From an uncultured Pseudodesulfovibrio sp. (GTDB lineage Bacteria; Desulfobacterota; Desulfovibrionia; Desulfovibrionales; Desulfovibrionaceae), in assembly GCF_963662885.1 (NCBI RefSeq), contig NZ_OY760059.1, forward strand, positions 1,533,487 through 1,597,486: 64,000 nucleotides of DNA, in the 5' to 3' direction. The stretch's first letter is position 1. Each line of letters opens with the position of its first letter. Below, piece after piece: positions 35,394-44,118 of the stretch. The notes beneath the pieces were generated by a model. It ran no database searches. It saw only the letters and a list, made by a program, of their open reading frames with translations, and was not told the origin of the DNA. The position numbers and the translations under genes are program-made.

Positions 35394-35834
35394 TCAGATG
35401 CCGGCGCGGATTTCATCAAGGGCTGTACGCATGCGTTTGACGCCGTCCTGTATCATGGGAATGGCTTTGCCCTGGTCCCGGAGGCATTGCCCGACGCCCT
35501 GCAATGTGTCGGTCAAGGCCCGGTTCAGACGGTTCAGGGAACTTTTCATGGACATGTTGCCCGACAAGTCGGCGTAGTCGCCCACCTTGTGCATGCGCAT
35601 GCGCATCTCGGACATGTTTCGGTCCATGGACTTGAGTGCGTCGCGGCAGCGGGTCTGAACCTTCAGGTCCTCCACGTCCAGTTCCATCTGGCGCATGTTG
35701 GCGTCCATGGCGAGCACGTCCTGGCGCATGGCCACATATTCCGGACGCATATCACCGTCATCCATGGCGTGGGCGAGGGAGCCGGTCATCAGGGCAAAAG
35801 TCAGGGCCAGGATGAGAGGGCTGAATTTTATCAT
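35394..35834 (-). CDS. Small periplasmic methionine-rich coiled-coil protein, unknown
   Basis: 146 residues. A signal peptide (LILALTFALMTGSLAHA) is followed by a helical, charged mature part with unusually many methionines (NMSEMRMRMHKV, NMSMKSS) and two cysteines (TRCRD, GQCLRD). The heptad-like pattern suggests a coiled coil. I do not recognise a family. Methionine clusters can bind Cu(I), but no copper genes are adjacent. The start at 35834 has AAGGAG seven bases upstream. Confidence 0.7.
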   Translation of the reverse strand: MIKFSPLILALTFALMTGSLAHAMDDGDMRPEYVAMRQDVLAMDANMRQMELDVEDLKVQTRCRDALKSMDRNMSEMRMRMHKVGDYADLSGNMSMKSSLNRLNRALTDTLQGVGQCLRDQGKAIPMIQDGVKRMRTALDEIRAGI

Positions 35835-36283
35835 GTCGTTCTCCTTTACGGGACAGTCCCGTACGTCGCTCTGCGGTCTGGTCGAATCCTTTCCGCAGGG
35901 AGAGCCGTTTGTTGTTCGGTCCGGCCGGTATATCCTTGTGGCCGTCCTTGGAACCAAGACTGCATCAAGGTTCGTGCCATATTCTGTGTTGGCGGCGATT
36001 GGCCTTGATTATGTTATCTAATATTCGATTTGTGGTTTTTGACAAAGGTATTTTTGTTATTTTTATGGGATAAATCCAGCACAACCAAGCCTGTTTTGTG
36101 CAAGACCGGCTTGCTGATTGTTGCACAATAGTCTTGAAAATGCTCGGCTGGCGGCTGTAGCAATCAATAAATACTGGCCGTGCGCGGGGGAATCTGTAAC
36201 TTGAAAGGGGAAGGAGGATCTTCCGCGTTCCTGCCCGCTTCCTGCCTTGGGAGCGCGGTGTCCGTGAACCTCGGGATGGACCC
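35835..36283. promoter_or_regulatory. 449-base divergent intergenic region with repeated half-sites
   Basis: No gene is visible. The middle is AT-rich. Three related half-sites occur: GCACAA at 36079-36084, TTGTGCAA at 36096-36103 and TTGCACAA at 36121-36128, giving two inverted pairings. They may control the phosphatase gene or the periplasmic protein gene. Confidence 0.4.
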
Positions 36284-38380
36284 ATGCGTATTCGATCAAA
36301 ACTGCTTGTCTTTTTTCTTCTGGTTTCTCTGGCGCCCTTGCTCCTGGTCTGGGGCAGCATACGAAGCGATATGACCGCCATGGGGGAGAACCTGGCCGAG
36401 CGCAGCGGCAACCTGCTGGTCAGCAGGGCCAGCCAGTCCCTCGAGCGGGTGGTGGCCGATCACGCCGCCATTCTGTTCCGCGAACGCCAGATGCTCGATG
36501 CCACGGCCTTGCTGCTCTCCTCCCGGGTGGAAGAGGCGCTCTCGGGACACGGGCGCGCCCCGCAGGGTGATCCCTACGTCCTGCCCGAGGGGCGGGAGGA
36601 TGACCTGAAGAGCGAGTATTACAGCCTGGGCATGTCCGGCATTCCACAACCGCTGGACATAGACTTCAGCCGGGCCTCCGTGCGGTCCGACGATGCGGAT
36701 ACGCCGCTGGGCGATCTGGCCCCTCTGCTGGCCAGGGTCAAGAACGAGTACCCCGGCCTGCTCCTGTGGATCGACGTGGCCCTGAAGAACGGCGACCGGG
36801 TACGCTATCCCGATGTCCGGCAAACCATGATGGGCGGTTCCATGGGCATGATGGGGGCGTTTGGACTCACCACCGAGGGCAACGGATTTCCCTCAAACCT
36901 GACGTGGGATACGCCGCGAGTCGACCGCGTCACCGGACGCATGGTCTTCGCCCTGAACGCACCGGTCAGGGACGCCAAAGGCGCGGTCGCCGGGCGGCTG
37001 ACCCTGGTGGTGCCCGTTGATGCGGTCCTGCACGAGCAGAGTCGCACCAGTCCTTTGCCTGAAGGTTCGGAACCTCTGCTGGTCGCGCCCAAGGTCGATC
37101 CGGGGACCAGCGAAACCGGTCTGCGCATCGTGGCGCGCGAGCGGTCCGGGCAGATCGGTATGGGGCATATGTGGATACCTGAAGCAGACGCCTGGCTGAC
37201 CCCGGCGGACACGGCCCCCCTGCAGGGCATCGTCGAGTCCATGCTGGCCGGAAAATCCGGCGTGGTCGGCGTATCCGGCGCGGCGGGGCGGGAGCTTTGG
37301 GCCTTTGCCCCCATGGACAAGCGCGGGGTGTCTCTACTGCTCATCGTACCCGAAAAGGAGATCATCCAGGACGCCCGGGCGGCGCGTGACTATGTGGCCG
37401 ATCAGGTGCGAGAGCACAATGCCAAGATGGGAGTGCTCGTCCTGGCTGTTGTCTTTTTCGTGGTTCTCATGGCCTTTTTTCTGTCCAAACTCTTTACCCG
37501 CAACATCCGGGAGGTGGCCCACGCGGTCCGTTGCGTGGCCCGGGGCGACTTCACGGTGCGGGCCGAGGTGCGATCCCGCGACGAAGTGGGCCGGCTGGCC
37601 CGGTCCTTCAACGAGATGATCCCCGAATTGCAGGACAAGGTGCGCATGCAAAACTCCCTGGAAGTCGCCCAGGAGGTCCAGCTCAGCCTGCTGCCCGGAC
37701 ACAATCCGGAGTTTCCCGGCGCGGATATCGCCGGTGCCAGCACCTATTCGGATGAGACCGGCGGGGATTACTACGACTTCATCCCCCGCACCACCGACCG
37801 TGGCGACAGCCTGGTGGTGGCCGTGGGCGACGTCAGCGGGCATGGGGTCCAGGCGGCCCTGACCATGGCCTCGGCCCGCGCCTATCTGCGCAGCCTTGTG
37901 TCCGGCGGCGCGCCGCTCGGCGAAGCTGTCACGTCCGTGAACCGGCTGGTTTTCAAGGATACGGACGGTTCCGGCCGCTTCATGACACTTTTCCTGCTGG
38001 AGCTTTTCGCGGACGGAACCATGGAGTGGGTCCGCGCGGGACACGATCCGGCCATGCTCCTGGTCCCCGGCAAGGACGCTTTTGAGGAACTGCAGGGCGA
38101 GGGACTGCCTATCGGTGTCCTCCCTGACGGGGATTTCACCGTGGGCCGGGGCCGGGCCGTTTCCGGCCAGATAGCGGTTATCGGCACGGACGGCATCTGG
38201 GAGGCCGTGTCTCCGGACGGCGAAATGTTCGGCAAGGACCGGCTCAAGACCCTGATTCGCGAACATGGGAAGGACGGTGCTCCCGCCCTGATCCAGGCCG
38301 TGGATCAGGCGGTGACTTCCTTTAGGGCCACCGCTCCCCAGCGCGACGACATGACCCTGGCCGTGGTGCGCTGGGTCTAG
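36284..38380 (+). CDS. Membrane-bound RsbU/SpoIIE-type PP2C phosphatase with HAMP
   Basis: 698 residues. One N-terminal membrane helix, a large periplasmic sensor part (about 30-380, probably Cache-like), a second helix near 385-405, a HAMP domain (NIREVAHAVRCVARGDFTVR) and a C-terminal PP2C-SpoIIE domain. The PP2C motifs are TGGDYYDF, VAVGDVSGHGVQAAL, RAGHDPAMLL, VIGTDGIWEA and RDDMTLAVV. It should sense something outside the membrane and dephosphorylate an anti-sigma-factor antagonist or similar protein. No such partner gene is adjacent. The ribosome-binding site is weak. Confidence 0.9.
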   Translation: MRIRSKLLVFFLLVSLAPLLLVWGSIRSDMTAMGENLAERSGNLLVSRASQSLERVVADHAAILFRERQMLDATALLLSSRVEEALSGHGRAPQGDPYVLPEGREDDLKSEYYSLGMSGIPQPLDIDFSRASVRSDDADTPLGDLAPLLARVKNEYPGLLLWIDVALKNGDRVRYPDVRQTMMGGSMGMMGAFGLTTEGNGFPSNLTWDTPRVDRVTGRMVFALNAPVRDAKGAVAGRLTLVVPVDAVLHEQSRTSPLPEGSEPLLVAPKVDPGTSETGLRIVARERSGQIGMGHMWIPEADAWLTPADTAPLQGIVESMLAGKSGVVGVSGAAGRELWAFAPMDKRGVSLLLIVPEKEIIQDARAARDYVADQVREHNAKMGVLVLAVVFFVVLMAFFLSKLFTRNIREVAHAVRCVARGDFTVRAEVRSRDEVGRLARSFNEMIPELQDKVRMQNSLEVAQEVQLSLLPGHNPEFPGADIAGASTYSDETGGDYYDFIPRTTDRGDSLVVAVGDVSGHGVQAALTMASARAYLRSLVSGGAPLGEAVTSVNRLVFKDTDGSGRFMTLFLLELFADGTMEWVRAGHDPAMLLVPGKDAFEELQGEGLPIGVLPDGDFTVGRGRAVSGQIAVIGTDGIWEAVSPDGEMFGKDRLKTLIREHGKDGAPALIQAVDQAVTSFRATAPQRDDMTLAVVRWV

Positions 38381-38590
38381 AGAGAGGCACGTTGTCTACG
38401 CTGTTGGTGAAGACAGCGGGTTTCAAGGGGTTTCTTTCAAGTCTTTTGAGGGTGCCGTTTGGCCCGATATCAGGACAAAAGTTGATTTTTACCCCGGTTT
38501 AGGGCGAAAGTACGGCCTGCGTCCGGCGCTTCCCCGTCCGTTCGGGGCAGGCGCGTCCGGGCCGTCCACGCAATCTCTTTCGGAGTCGGT

Positions 38591-39991
38591 ATGCAATCGT
38601 TGAAGATCAAGGTCTTTCTGGTGGTCCTCGCCTTTGTCCTGTTCATGCTCATGACCATGGGCATGTACTGGTGGAACATCGTGGCCTTCCGCGAACGCCT
38701 GATCATCATGGACGAGTTCCACGACGTGGTTTCCGACATCCTGGAAACACGGCGCTACGAGAAAAACTTCATGTTCTATCCCGAGCCGGGCAGCCTGGGC
38801 GAGGCTTTGGTCTACCTGGATCGCGCCGAGCATACCGTGGCCCTGCTCCAGCCCCAGATCGTCGAGATTCTTGGCCAGGGCACCTACAACGACGTGCTCA
38901 AGGACATCGCCGTGTACCGCAAGCTGCTGCATTCACTGGCCAACGGCGACAAGAGCGTCGCGGTCACCACGCGTCAGCACGGTACCCGGCTGGTGGAGGC
39001 TGCCCAGGCCTTGCTCGTGAAGAAGAAGCAGACCATCCACGACGCCCTGAACCGCATCCTGTACATGCCCCTGGCGGTCAGTTCCCTGATCCTCATCCTG
39101 ATCACCGCGGTCTACATGTGGCAGGCGCGCAAGATGCTGGGAAGGCTCAATTACGTGCAGCGGGCCGCCGACGGCGTGGCCAAGGGGGACTACGAGGCCA
39201 TCCAGCACCTGACCAGCGAGGACCCCATCTCGGTCATGATGCGCTCGGCCTTCCAGTCCATGGCCGCACAGCTGGACGAACGCCAGGAGCAGCTCATCGA
39301 GGCCCGCAAGCTGGTCTCCATCGGCACCCTGACCTCGGGTATCGCCCATGAGTTGAACAACCCGCTGAACAACGTCTCCCTGACCGCCGACACCATGCTC
39401 GAGGAACTCGACGACCTGCCCCAGGAGGAAATGCGCGAGCTGTTGGGGGACATCATCAACGAGACCGGGCGCGCCTCCGAAGTTGTCCGCAATCTGCTGG
39501 ACTTCTCGCGGGACGAGGAGAGGCCTCTGACCCGGTTGAGCATGCCCAACGTCATCCGCCAGACCCTCAGGCTGGTGGGCAACCAGCTCTCCCTGAACGG
39601 CATCAAGGTCATAACGGAACTTCCCGAAAACCTGCCGGACATCCGGGGCGACATGCATTATCTGCAGCAGGTCTTCATCAACCTTTTTCTGAACGCGGAT
39701 CAGGCCATGGAAAAGGGTGGTACCCTGAGCGTCGCGGCACGGACCGACGGCACCCGTGTCTGCGTGGACGTGACCGACAACGGCTGCGGCATGGACAAGG
39801 ATACCCAAAGCCGCATCTTCGATCCCTTCTTCACCACCAAGCCGGTGGGCAAGGGGACGGGCCTTGGGTTGTCCATCATCTACGGCATCCTCAAGAAGCA
39901 CGGCGGGGACATTGATGTGCACAGCCGCGAGGGCGTGGGCACGACCTTCACGGTCTGCCTGCCGGTCCTGGCCGAAGGAGAGGAGGCCTGA
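38591..39991 (+). CDS. Membrane sensor histidine kinase
   Basis: 466 residues. Membrane helices at about 8-30 and 158-177 enclose a periplasmic helical sensor. A HAMP-like linker follows, then the phosphorylated H253 in SGIAHELNNPLNN and the ATPase boxes (NLFLNADQAM, VTDNGCGMD, FFTTKPVGKGTGLGLSI). The kinase core is of the NtrB/ZraS type. It overlaps the regulator gene by one base (TGATG), so the two form a pair. It lies 210 bases after the phosphatase gene; I see no strong promoter in that gap. Confidence 0.94.
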   Translation: MQSLKIKVFLVVLAFVLFMLMTMGMYWWNIVAFRERLIIMDEFHDVVSDILETRRYEKNFMFYPEPGSLGEALVYLDRAEHTVALLQPQIVEILGQGTYNDVLKDIAVYRKLLHSLANGDKSVAVTTRQHGTRLVEAAQALLVKKKQTIHDALNRILYMPLAVSSLILILITAVYMWQARKMLGRLNYVQRAADGVAKGDYEAIQHLTSEDPISVMMRSAFQSMAAQLDERQEQLIEARKLVSIGTLTSGIAHELNNPLNNVSLTADTMLEELDDLPQEEMRELLGDIINETGRASEVVRNLLDFSRDEERPLTRLSMPNVIRQTLRLVGNQLSLNGIKVITELPENLPDIRGDMHYLQQVFINLFLNADQAMEKGGTLSVAARTDGTRVCVDVTDNGCGMDKDTQSRIFDPFFTTKPVGKGTGLGLSIIYGILKKHGGDIDVHSREGVGTTFTVCLPVLAEGEEA

Positions 39992-41349
39992 TGCCTTTGT
40001 TCCGCGCTGCGGTCATAGACGACGAGTCCCAGGCGGCCAAGATGGTCGGCAGGGCGCTTGCCAAGCTCGGCTTCGAGGTGGAAACCTTCGGGCTGGGTCA
40101 CAATTTTCTGGCACGCATGGCCGAAGCCCCCTTTCAGCTTGCCTTCATCGACCTCAAGCTGCCGGACATGGACGGGCTCGAGATACTCGAGGCGGTCAAG
40201 ACCGGATTCGAGAACGTGGAGGCCGTGATTATCACCGGGCATGGGTCCATCGCCTCGGCAGTGGAGGCCACGGCAAAGGGCGCGGCCAACTACATCGTCA
40301 AGCCGTTCCGGCTCCAGGAGATTCGCACGGTGGCCCGCGAGGCCCTGGAGAAGCTCGAACTGCGCGAGGAGAATAGGCGGCTGAAAGAGGCCCTGGAGGA
40401 CGTTCCGCCGCTCAAGGACTTCCTTGGGGCCAGCCAGGTCATGCTCGACGTCTTTGCCATGATCCGCAAGGTTGCGCCGGTCAACTGCACGGTCCTGCTC
40501 CAGGCCGACACCGGCACGGGCAAGGAGCGGGCGGCCAAGGCCATTCACGACCTGTCACAGCGCAAGAACCGGACTTTCGTTTCCTTCAACTGCGGCGGGT
40601 TCACCGAGGAACTGATCTCGAGCGAGCTGTTCGGCCACGAGAAGGGGGCCTTCACCGGGGCCACGGCCACCAAGATCGGACTGCTCGAATCGGCCAACGG
40701 CGGCACGGTCTTTCTGGACGAGATAGGGGAGATGCCCCTGAACATGCAGGTCAAGCTGCTCCACGTCCTGCAGGAGCGGCGCATCCTGCGTGTGGGCGGT
40801 ACCCAGCCCATCGACCTGGACATCCGCATCATCGCGGCCACCAACAGGGACCTTCAGGAGGCCATGGCCGCCGGACAGTTCCGCGAAGATCTCTTCTACC
40901 GGCTTAACGTGGTGCGCATCTACCTGCCCACCCTGGCCGAACGGCGCGAGGATATCCCGCTTCTGGCCGACCACTTCCTGGAGACCTTCAACGCCCGGTT
41001 CGGCAAGAAGGTGACCTCCATTTCGCCTCAGGCCATGGAAGTCCTGACCCAATACAACTATCCGGGCAACGTCCGCGAGTTGGAGAACATCATCCAGCGC
41101 GCCGTGGCTCTGGCCGACGGCGAGGTCATCGGCCAGCGGGAGCTGCCGCCCGATCTGCTCAATCTGACCTTCAGCAATCTCGGCACGCCGGGCCTGCTTC
41201 CGCTGGAAGAAGTCGAAAAAAGGCATATTCTCCATGTGCTCGAAGCCACAGGCAACAACAAGGGGCTTGCCAGCTCCATCCTCGGCATTCCACGGACCAC
41301 TCTCTGGCGTCGGCTCAAGAAATTCGGCCTGGACACGGACGAAGAATAG
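39991..41349 (+). CDS. NtrC-type sigma-54-dependent response regulator
   Basis: 452 residues. Receiver domain with D10, D11, phospho-acceptor D54 and K104; AAA+ domain with Walker A ADTGTGKE (about 172-179) and the sigma-54 contact loop GAFTGA (219-224); C-terminal Fis-type helix-turn-helix (NNKGLASSILGIPRTTLWRRL). The Walker A departs slightly from the usual GESGTGKE. It should activate sigma-54 promoters when phosphorylated by the adjacent kinase; the candidate promoter at 41857 with three upstream dyads is the nearest target. Confidence 0.95.
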   Translation: MPLFRAAVIDDESQAAKMVGRALAKLGFEVETFGLGHNFLARMAEAPFQLAFIDLKLPDMDGLEILEAVKTGFENVEAVIITGHGSIASAVEATAKGAANYIVKPFRLQEIRTVAREALEKLELREENRRLKEALEDVPPLKDFLGASQVMLDVFAMIRKVAPVNCTVLLQADTGTGKERAAKAIHDLSQRKNRTFVSFNCGGFTEELISSELFGHEKGAFTGATATKIGLLESANGGTVFLDEIGEMPLNMQVKLLHVLQERRILRVGGTQPIDLDIRIIAATNRDLQEAMAAGQFREDLFYRLNVVRIYLPTLAERREDIPLLADHFLETFNARFGKKVTSISPQAMEVLTQYNYPGNVRELENIIQRAVALADGEVIGQRELPPDLLNLTFSNLGTPGLLPLEEVEKRHILHVLEATGNNKGLASSILGIPRTTLWRRLKKFGLDTDEE

Positions 41350-41540
41350 CCGTCAGACTTTTCCCGCTTGCACCATCCGCCCGCTTACCGGGCGCTCCTC
41401 ACTTGATGAGGCCTTGAGCCTCGCGTCCTGCTTGCCCCTGCCATAGCCTTTTCTTCGGTCCGATTCCGGGCCGGGCCTTCCTCATTCTTCAGAAAAAAAT
41501 CGATTTTTTCGACCTCGCCTTTTTCCGCTATTTTGGTGTT

Positions 41541-41556
41541 TGTTCATTTTGAAACA
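41541..41556. promoter_or_regulatory. Enhancer-like dyad 1
   Basis: TGTTCATTTTGAAACA, with core TTCA-TTT-TGAA; the flanks GTGTTT and AAACAC extend the symmetry. It lies about 310 bases before the sigma-54 promoter. Confidence 0.55.
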
Positions 41557-41604
41557 CGTTTTGCCGCAAAAGTCGCCAAATGCGTCCGTGTACGGCAATG
41601 CTTT

Positions 41605-41618
41605 TTCAAAATGAAACA
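41605..41618. promoter_or_regulatory. Enhancer-like dyad 2
   Basis: TTCAAAATGAAACA shares the TTCA-N3-TGAAACA pattern with sites 1 and 3. Its core TTCAAAATGAA is the exact reverse complement of the core of site 1. Confidence 0.55.
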
Positions 41619-41750
41619 TCATTTTCCAACTGGCTTTTGACGATCTGCCTCCGTATTTTTAATCTAATATGCTGTTTTACTGATGCTTTCAGGTTGTTCC
41701 AACGTTCACAAATGATTCTGCTCCAATTGACCGTATTGGAAACAGGGTTT

Positions 41751-41764
41751 TTCATTATGAAACA
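41751..41764. promoter_or_regulatory. Enhancer-like dyad 3
   Basis: TTCATTATGAAACA, same pattern, about 100 bases before the sigma-54 promoter. Confidence 0.55.
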
Positions 41765-41856
41765 AAAAAATAGGGAAAATAGGAGCGGATAACAATTCTT
41801 AAAAATAAAACTCCTTATATTTTGGAAGGTTGAATGAATTACTTCTGTTTCCCCCT

Positions 41857-41872
41857 TGGCATCGGCTTTGCT
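41857..41872 (+). promoter_or_regulatory. Candidate sigma-54 promoter of the stress/export operon
   Basis: TGGCATCGGCTTTGCT has the GG-N10-GC spacing of sigma-54 promoters and matches most of TGGCACG-N4-TTGCT. Transcription would begin near 41883, 15 bases before the ATG at 41898. Confidence 0.7.
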
Positions 41873-41897
41873 CATAGGGAGGCGACGGAAGGAAAAA

Positions 41898-42329
41898 ATG
41901 AAGAATGTATTGATCGTAGTGGACAAATCGGAATCGAGCCTGTGGCTGGCTTATTACGCCATGGGGCTAACCCGGCGCATGGCCGTGAACGTCTCCATCC
42001 TCTTGGTTGTGGATGAGGAGTTCGACGGCCGGGACGGGGACGACGAGGAGTGGATAGGCTCGCCCGAGAAACGCCTGGAATCGATCCTTGCCGAGGGGAG
42101 ATCGGATGGCACCCGCCTCGATTACTACGTGGTTCACGGCCGGATGGAAGAGGAGATTCCCAAGTTCATCCAGGAAAACGGTGTGACCAAGCTCTTCATC
42201 GGCGCCCCTCCGTCGGGCCGACAATCACTGTATTCGAAACTGATGAAGGTGATTGATGCGGTGAACACCACCACCCGCTGCGAAGTGGAGGTGGTGCAGA
42301 AGGTGTCCGCGCACGGCAAGCGCAAGTGA
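41898..42329 (+). CDS. Universal stress protein, first gene of the candidate sigma-54 operon
   Basis: 143 residues. Usp fold with MKNVLIVVDKSESSLWLAYY at the start. The C-terminal ATP loop is incomplete (FIGAPPSGRQSLYSKLMKVI), so it may not bind ATP in the usual way. The ATG at 41898 follows GGAAGGA; the longer frame from 41856 would translate through the sigma-54 promoter and is rejected. The next gene is 106 bases downstream. Confidence 0.82.
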   Translation: MKNVLIVVDKSESSLWLAYYAMGLTRRMAVNVSILLVVDEEFDGRDGDDEEWIGSPEKRLESILAEGRSDGTRLDYYVVHGRMEEEIPKFIQENGVTKLFIGAPPSGRQSLYSKLMKVIDAVNTTTRCEVEVVQKVSAHGKRK

Positions 42330-42435
42330 GTCCGTCTCCCGAAGGGGGCGAGGCGGACGGCGCAAGCCGGCTCGGGTCCAGCCCGGCCGCGGGCTTGGGC
42401 CTGAAGATGGAATTCAACCTAGTGGAGGAGTATCG

Positions 42436-43365
42436 ATGTTTCATATGTATCTTCCCATAGCCGGGAACAGCGTCAACGTGTTCCTGGTATTCGCCCTGGG
42501 AGGGTTCGTCGGCCTGCTGTCCGGCATCTTCGGTGTCGGCGGCGGCTTTTTGATGACGCCGCTTCTGATCATGTTCGGCATTCCGCCGACAGTGGCTGCG
42601 GCTTCTGACTCCAACCAGATCGTGGGCGCGTCCACCTCGGGCTGCCTGGCTCACTACCGGTTGGGCAACGTGGACTTCAAAATGGGCTTTCTGCTGCTCA
42701 TCGGCGGCGTGCTCGGCGGCTTCGGCGGCGTTCAGGTTATCAAGGTCCTGCGGGCCATGGGCAACGCGGACTTTCTGATCAACATCACCTACGTGCTCAT
42801 GCTCGGTGGCGTTGGTTCCTATATGTTTATCGAGTCCGTGCAGAGCCTGCGCAAAAAGGCCCCCGAGGCCAACGCGCCGGTCAAACCGGTCAAGAAATCC
42901 CGTTATGCTGCCATGATGGAAGCGCTTCCCTTCCAGACCGACTTTGTCAAGTCCGGAGTGCGTCTGTCCATGCTCATGCCTCTGGTGCTCGGCGTCCTGG
43001 TGGGCGTTCTCGCGGCCATCATGGGTGTCGGCGGCGGCTTCATCATGGTCCCGATCATGGTCTACCTGCTCCGTATGCCCATGCACGTGGTCGTCGGCAC
43101 CAGCCTGTTCCAGATCCTGTTCACCTGCATCAACGTGACCATCCTGCAGTCCTACACCAACCATACCGTGGACTTCGTCCTGGCCGTCCTGCTTCTGCTG
43201 GGCTCCACCCTGGGCGCGCAGTTCGGCACCCGCATCAGCCGCAAGCTCAAGGGCGAACAGCTCAAGATCCTGCTGGCCACCCTGGTCCTGGCCGTCATGG
43301 TCAAGATGCTGCTCAACCTGCTGGTCACGCCCGACGTGCTGCTGGCCATCGCCGGAGGTCACTAG
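42436..43365 (+). CDS. Sulfite exporter TauE/SafE family membrane protein
   Basis: 309 residues, about eight membrane segments in two related halves, each with the family's glycine motif (GLLSGIFGVGGGFLMTPLL and GVLAAIMGVGGGFIMVPIM). Relatives export sulfite, sulfoacetate or other small organic anions. It is followed three bases later by the TIGR02186 gene, a common pairing. In a sulfate reducer, sulfur oxyanion export under stress is plausible but not shown. Confidence 0.88.
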   Translation: MFHMYLPIAGNSVNVFLVFALGGFVGLLSGIFGVGGGFLMTPLLIMFGIPPTVAAASDSNQIVGASTSGCLAHYRLGNVDFKMGFLLLIGGVLGGFGGVQVIKVLRAMGNADFLINITYVLMLGGVGSYMFIESVQSLRKKAPEANAPVKPVKKSRYAAMMEALPFQTDFVKSGVRLSMLMPLVLGVLVGVLAAIMGVGGGFIMVPIMVYLLRMPMHVVVGTSLFQILFTCINVTILQSYTNHTVDFVLAVLLLLGSTLGAQFGTRISRKLKGEQLKILLATLVLAVMVKMLLNLLVTPDVLLAIAGGH

Positions 43366-43367
43366 TC

Positions 43368-44102
43368 ATGAATAAGTTCGCATACACCTGCGCGGCCCTG
43401 CTGGCCGTCCTGATACTGTCCTGCCCGGCCTTTGCCGCCGCTCCGGTGAGCATGACCATCCGCCCGAATCTGGTCGCCATTGGCACCGGCTTCAACGGCA
43501 CCAAGCTGACCGTTACCGGTGAAGTGCCCCAGGGTACCTCCGCGGTCATCCGTCTGCTCGGCGAGCCGCACAACAAGACCTTCAAGAAGAAGGGCAAGGC
43601 GCTCGGCCTGCTGTGGATGAACCTCGGCGAGATCGAAATCCAGGGCGTGCCCGACGTCTTCCTGGTGGGTACGGACGGCGCGTCCAATATCAACTGGGAA
43701 CACTCCGACCTTGCCTTCCAATCCGTCAAGGGCGATACCGAAGACTGGGTCTATGACGAGTTCATCAAGCTCATGGAAGAGGACGGCTTCTACGAGGTCG
43801 AGAACGGCATTATCCAATACACCGGCGAGGAAGAGGGCAAGCGCTCCTTCCGGGCCGAACTGTCCATCCCCTCGGCCATGCACCAGGGCGTGTACCGGGT
43901 CGAGGTCCTGTCCGTTAAGGACGGCAAGATCGCGGACATGGCCGCCGAGGAACTGCACACCAAGCTGACCGGGCTGCCCGCCTTCCTGTCCAAGCTTGCC
44001 TTTGACCATTCGCTGCTCTACGGAGTGGCCGCCGTCATCATCGCCATCCTGGCAGGGCTGTTCATGAGCCTGGTCTTCAAGGAACGCGGAGGCGCCCACT
44101 AG
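43368..44102 (+). CDS. TIGR02186-type membrane-anchored periplasmic protein
   Basis: 244 residues. Signal peptide (ALLAVLILSCPAFAA), a beta-rich periplasmic domain (about 25-215) and one C-terminal helix (YGVAAVIIAILAGLFMSLVF). Start, length and the position next to a TauE gene agree with the uncharacterised TIGR02186 family, probably an accessory subunit of the exporter. Confidence 0.78.
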   Translation: MNKFAYTCAALLAVLILSCPAFAAAPVSMTIRPNLVAIGTGFNGTKLTVTGEVPQGTSAVIRLLGEPHNKTFKKKGKALGLLWMNLGEIEIQGVPDVFLVGTDGASNINWEHSDLAFQSVKGDTEDWVYDEFIKLMEEDGFYEVENGIIQYTGEEEGKRSFRAELSIPSAMHQGVYRVEVLSVKDGKIADMAAEELHTKLTGLPAFLSKLAFDHSLLYGVAAVIIAILAGLFMSLVFKERGGAH

Positions 44103-44118
44103 GGCGGGGGGAACGGCC

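Larger units (their letters stand above)
41350..41897. promoter_or_regulatory. 548-base sigma-54 control region
   Basis: No gene is supported here. The region is more AT-rich than its neighbours and holds three related dyads (separate entries), a stretch resembling the lac operator at 41777-41797, and a sigma-54 promoter just before the stress-protein gene. The spacing of dyads far upstream of the promoter is typical for enhancer sites. Confidence 0.6.

Noticed and set aside
41856..41897. Longer start for the Usp gene at 41856
   Set aside because: It would translate through the sigma-54 promoter; the ATG at 41898 has the Shine-Dalgarno sequence and begins the Usp fold.
41606..41926. 106-codon minus-strand frame in the sigma-54 control region
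   Set aside because: It spans the promoter and dyads and the start of the Usp gene, has no ribosome-binding site and no recognisable domain.
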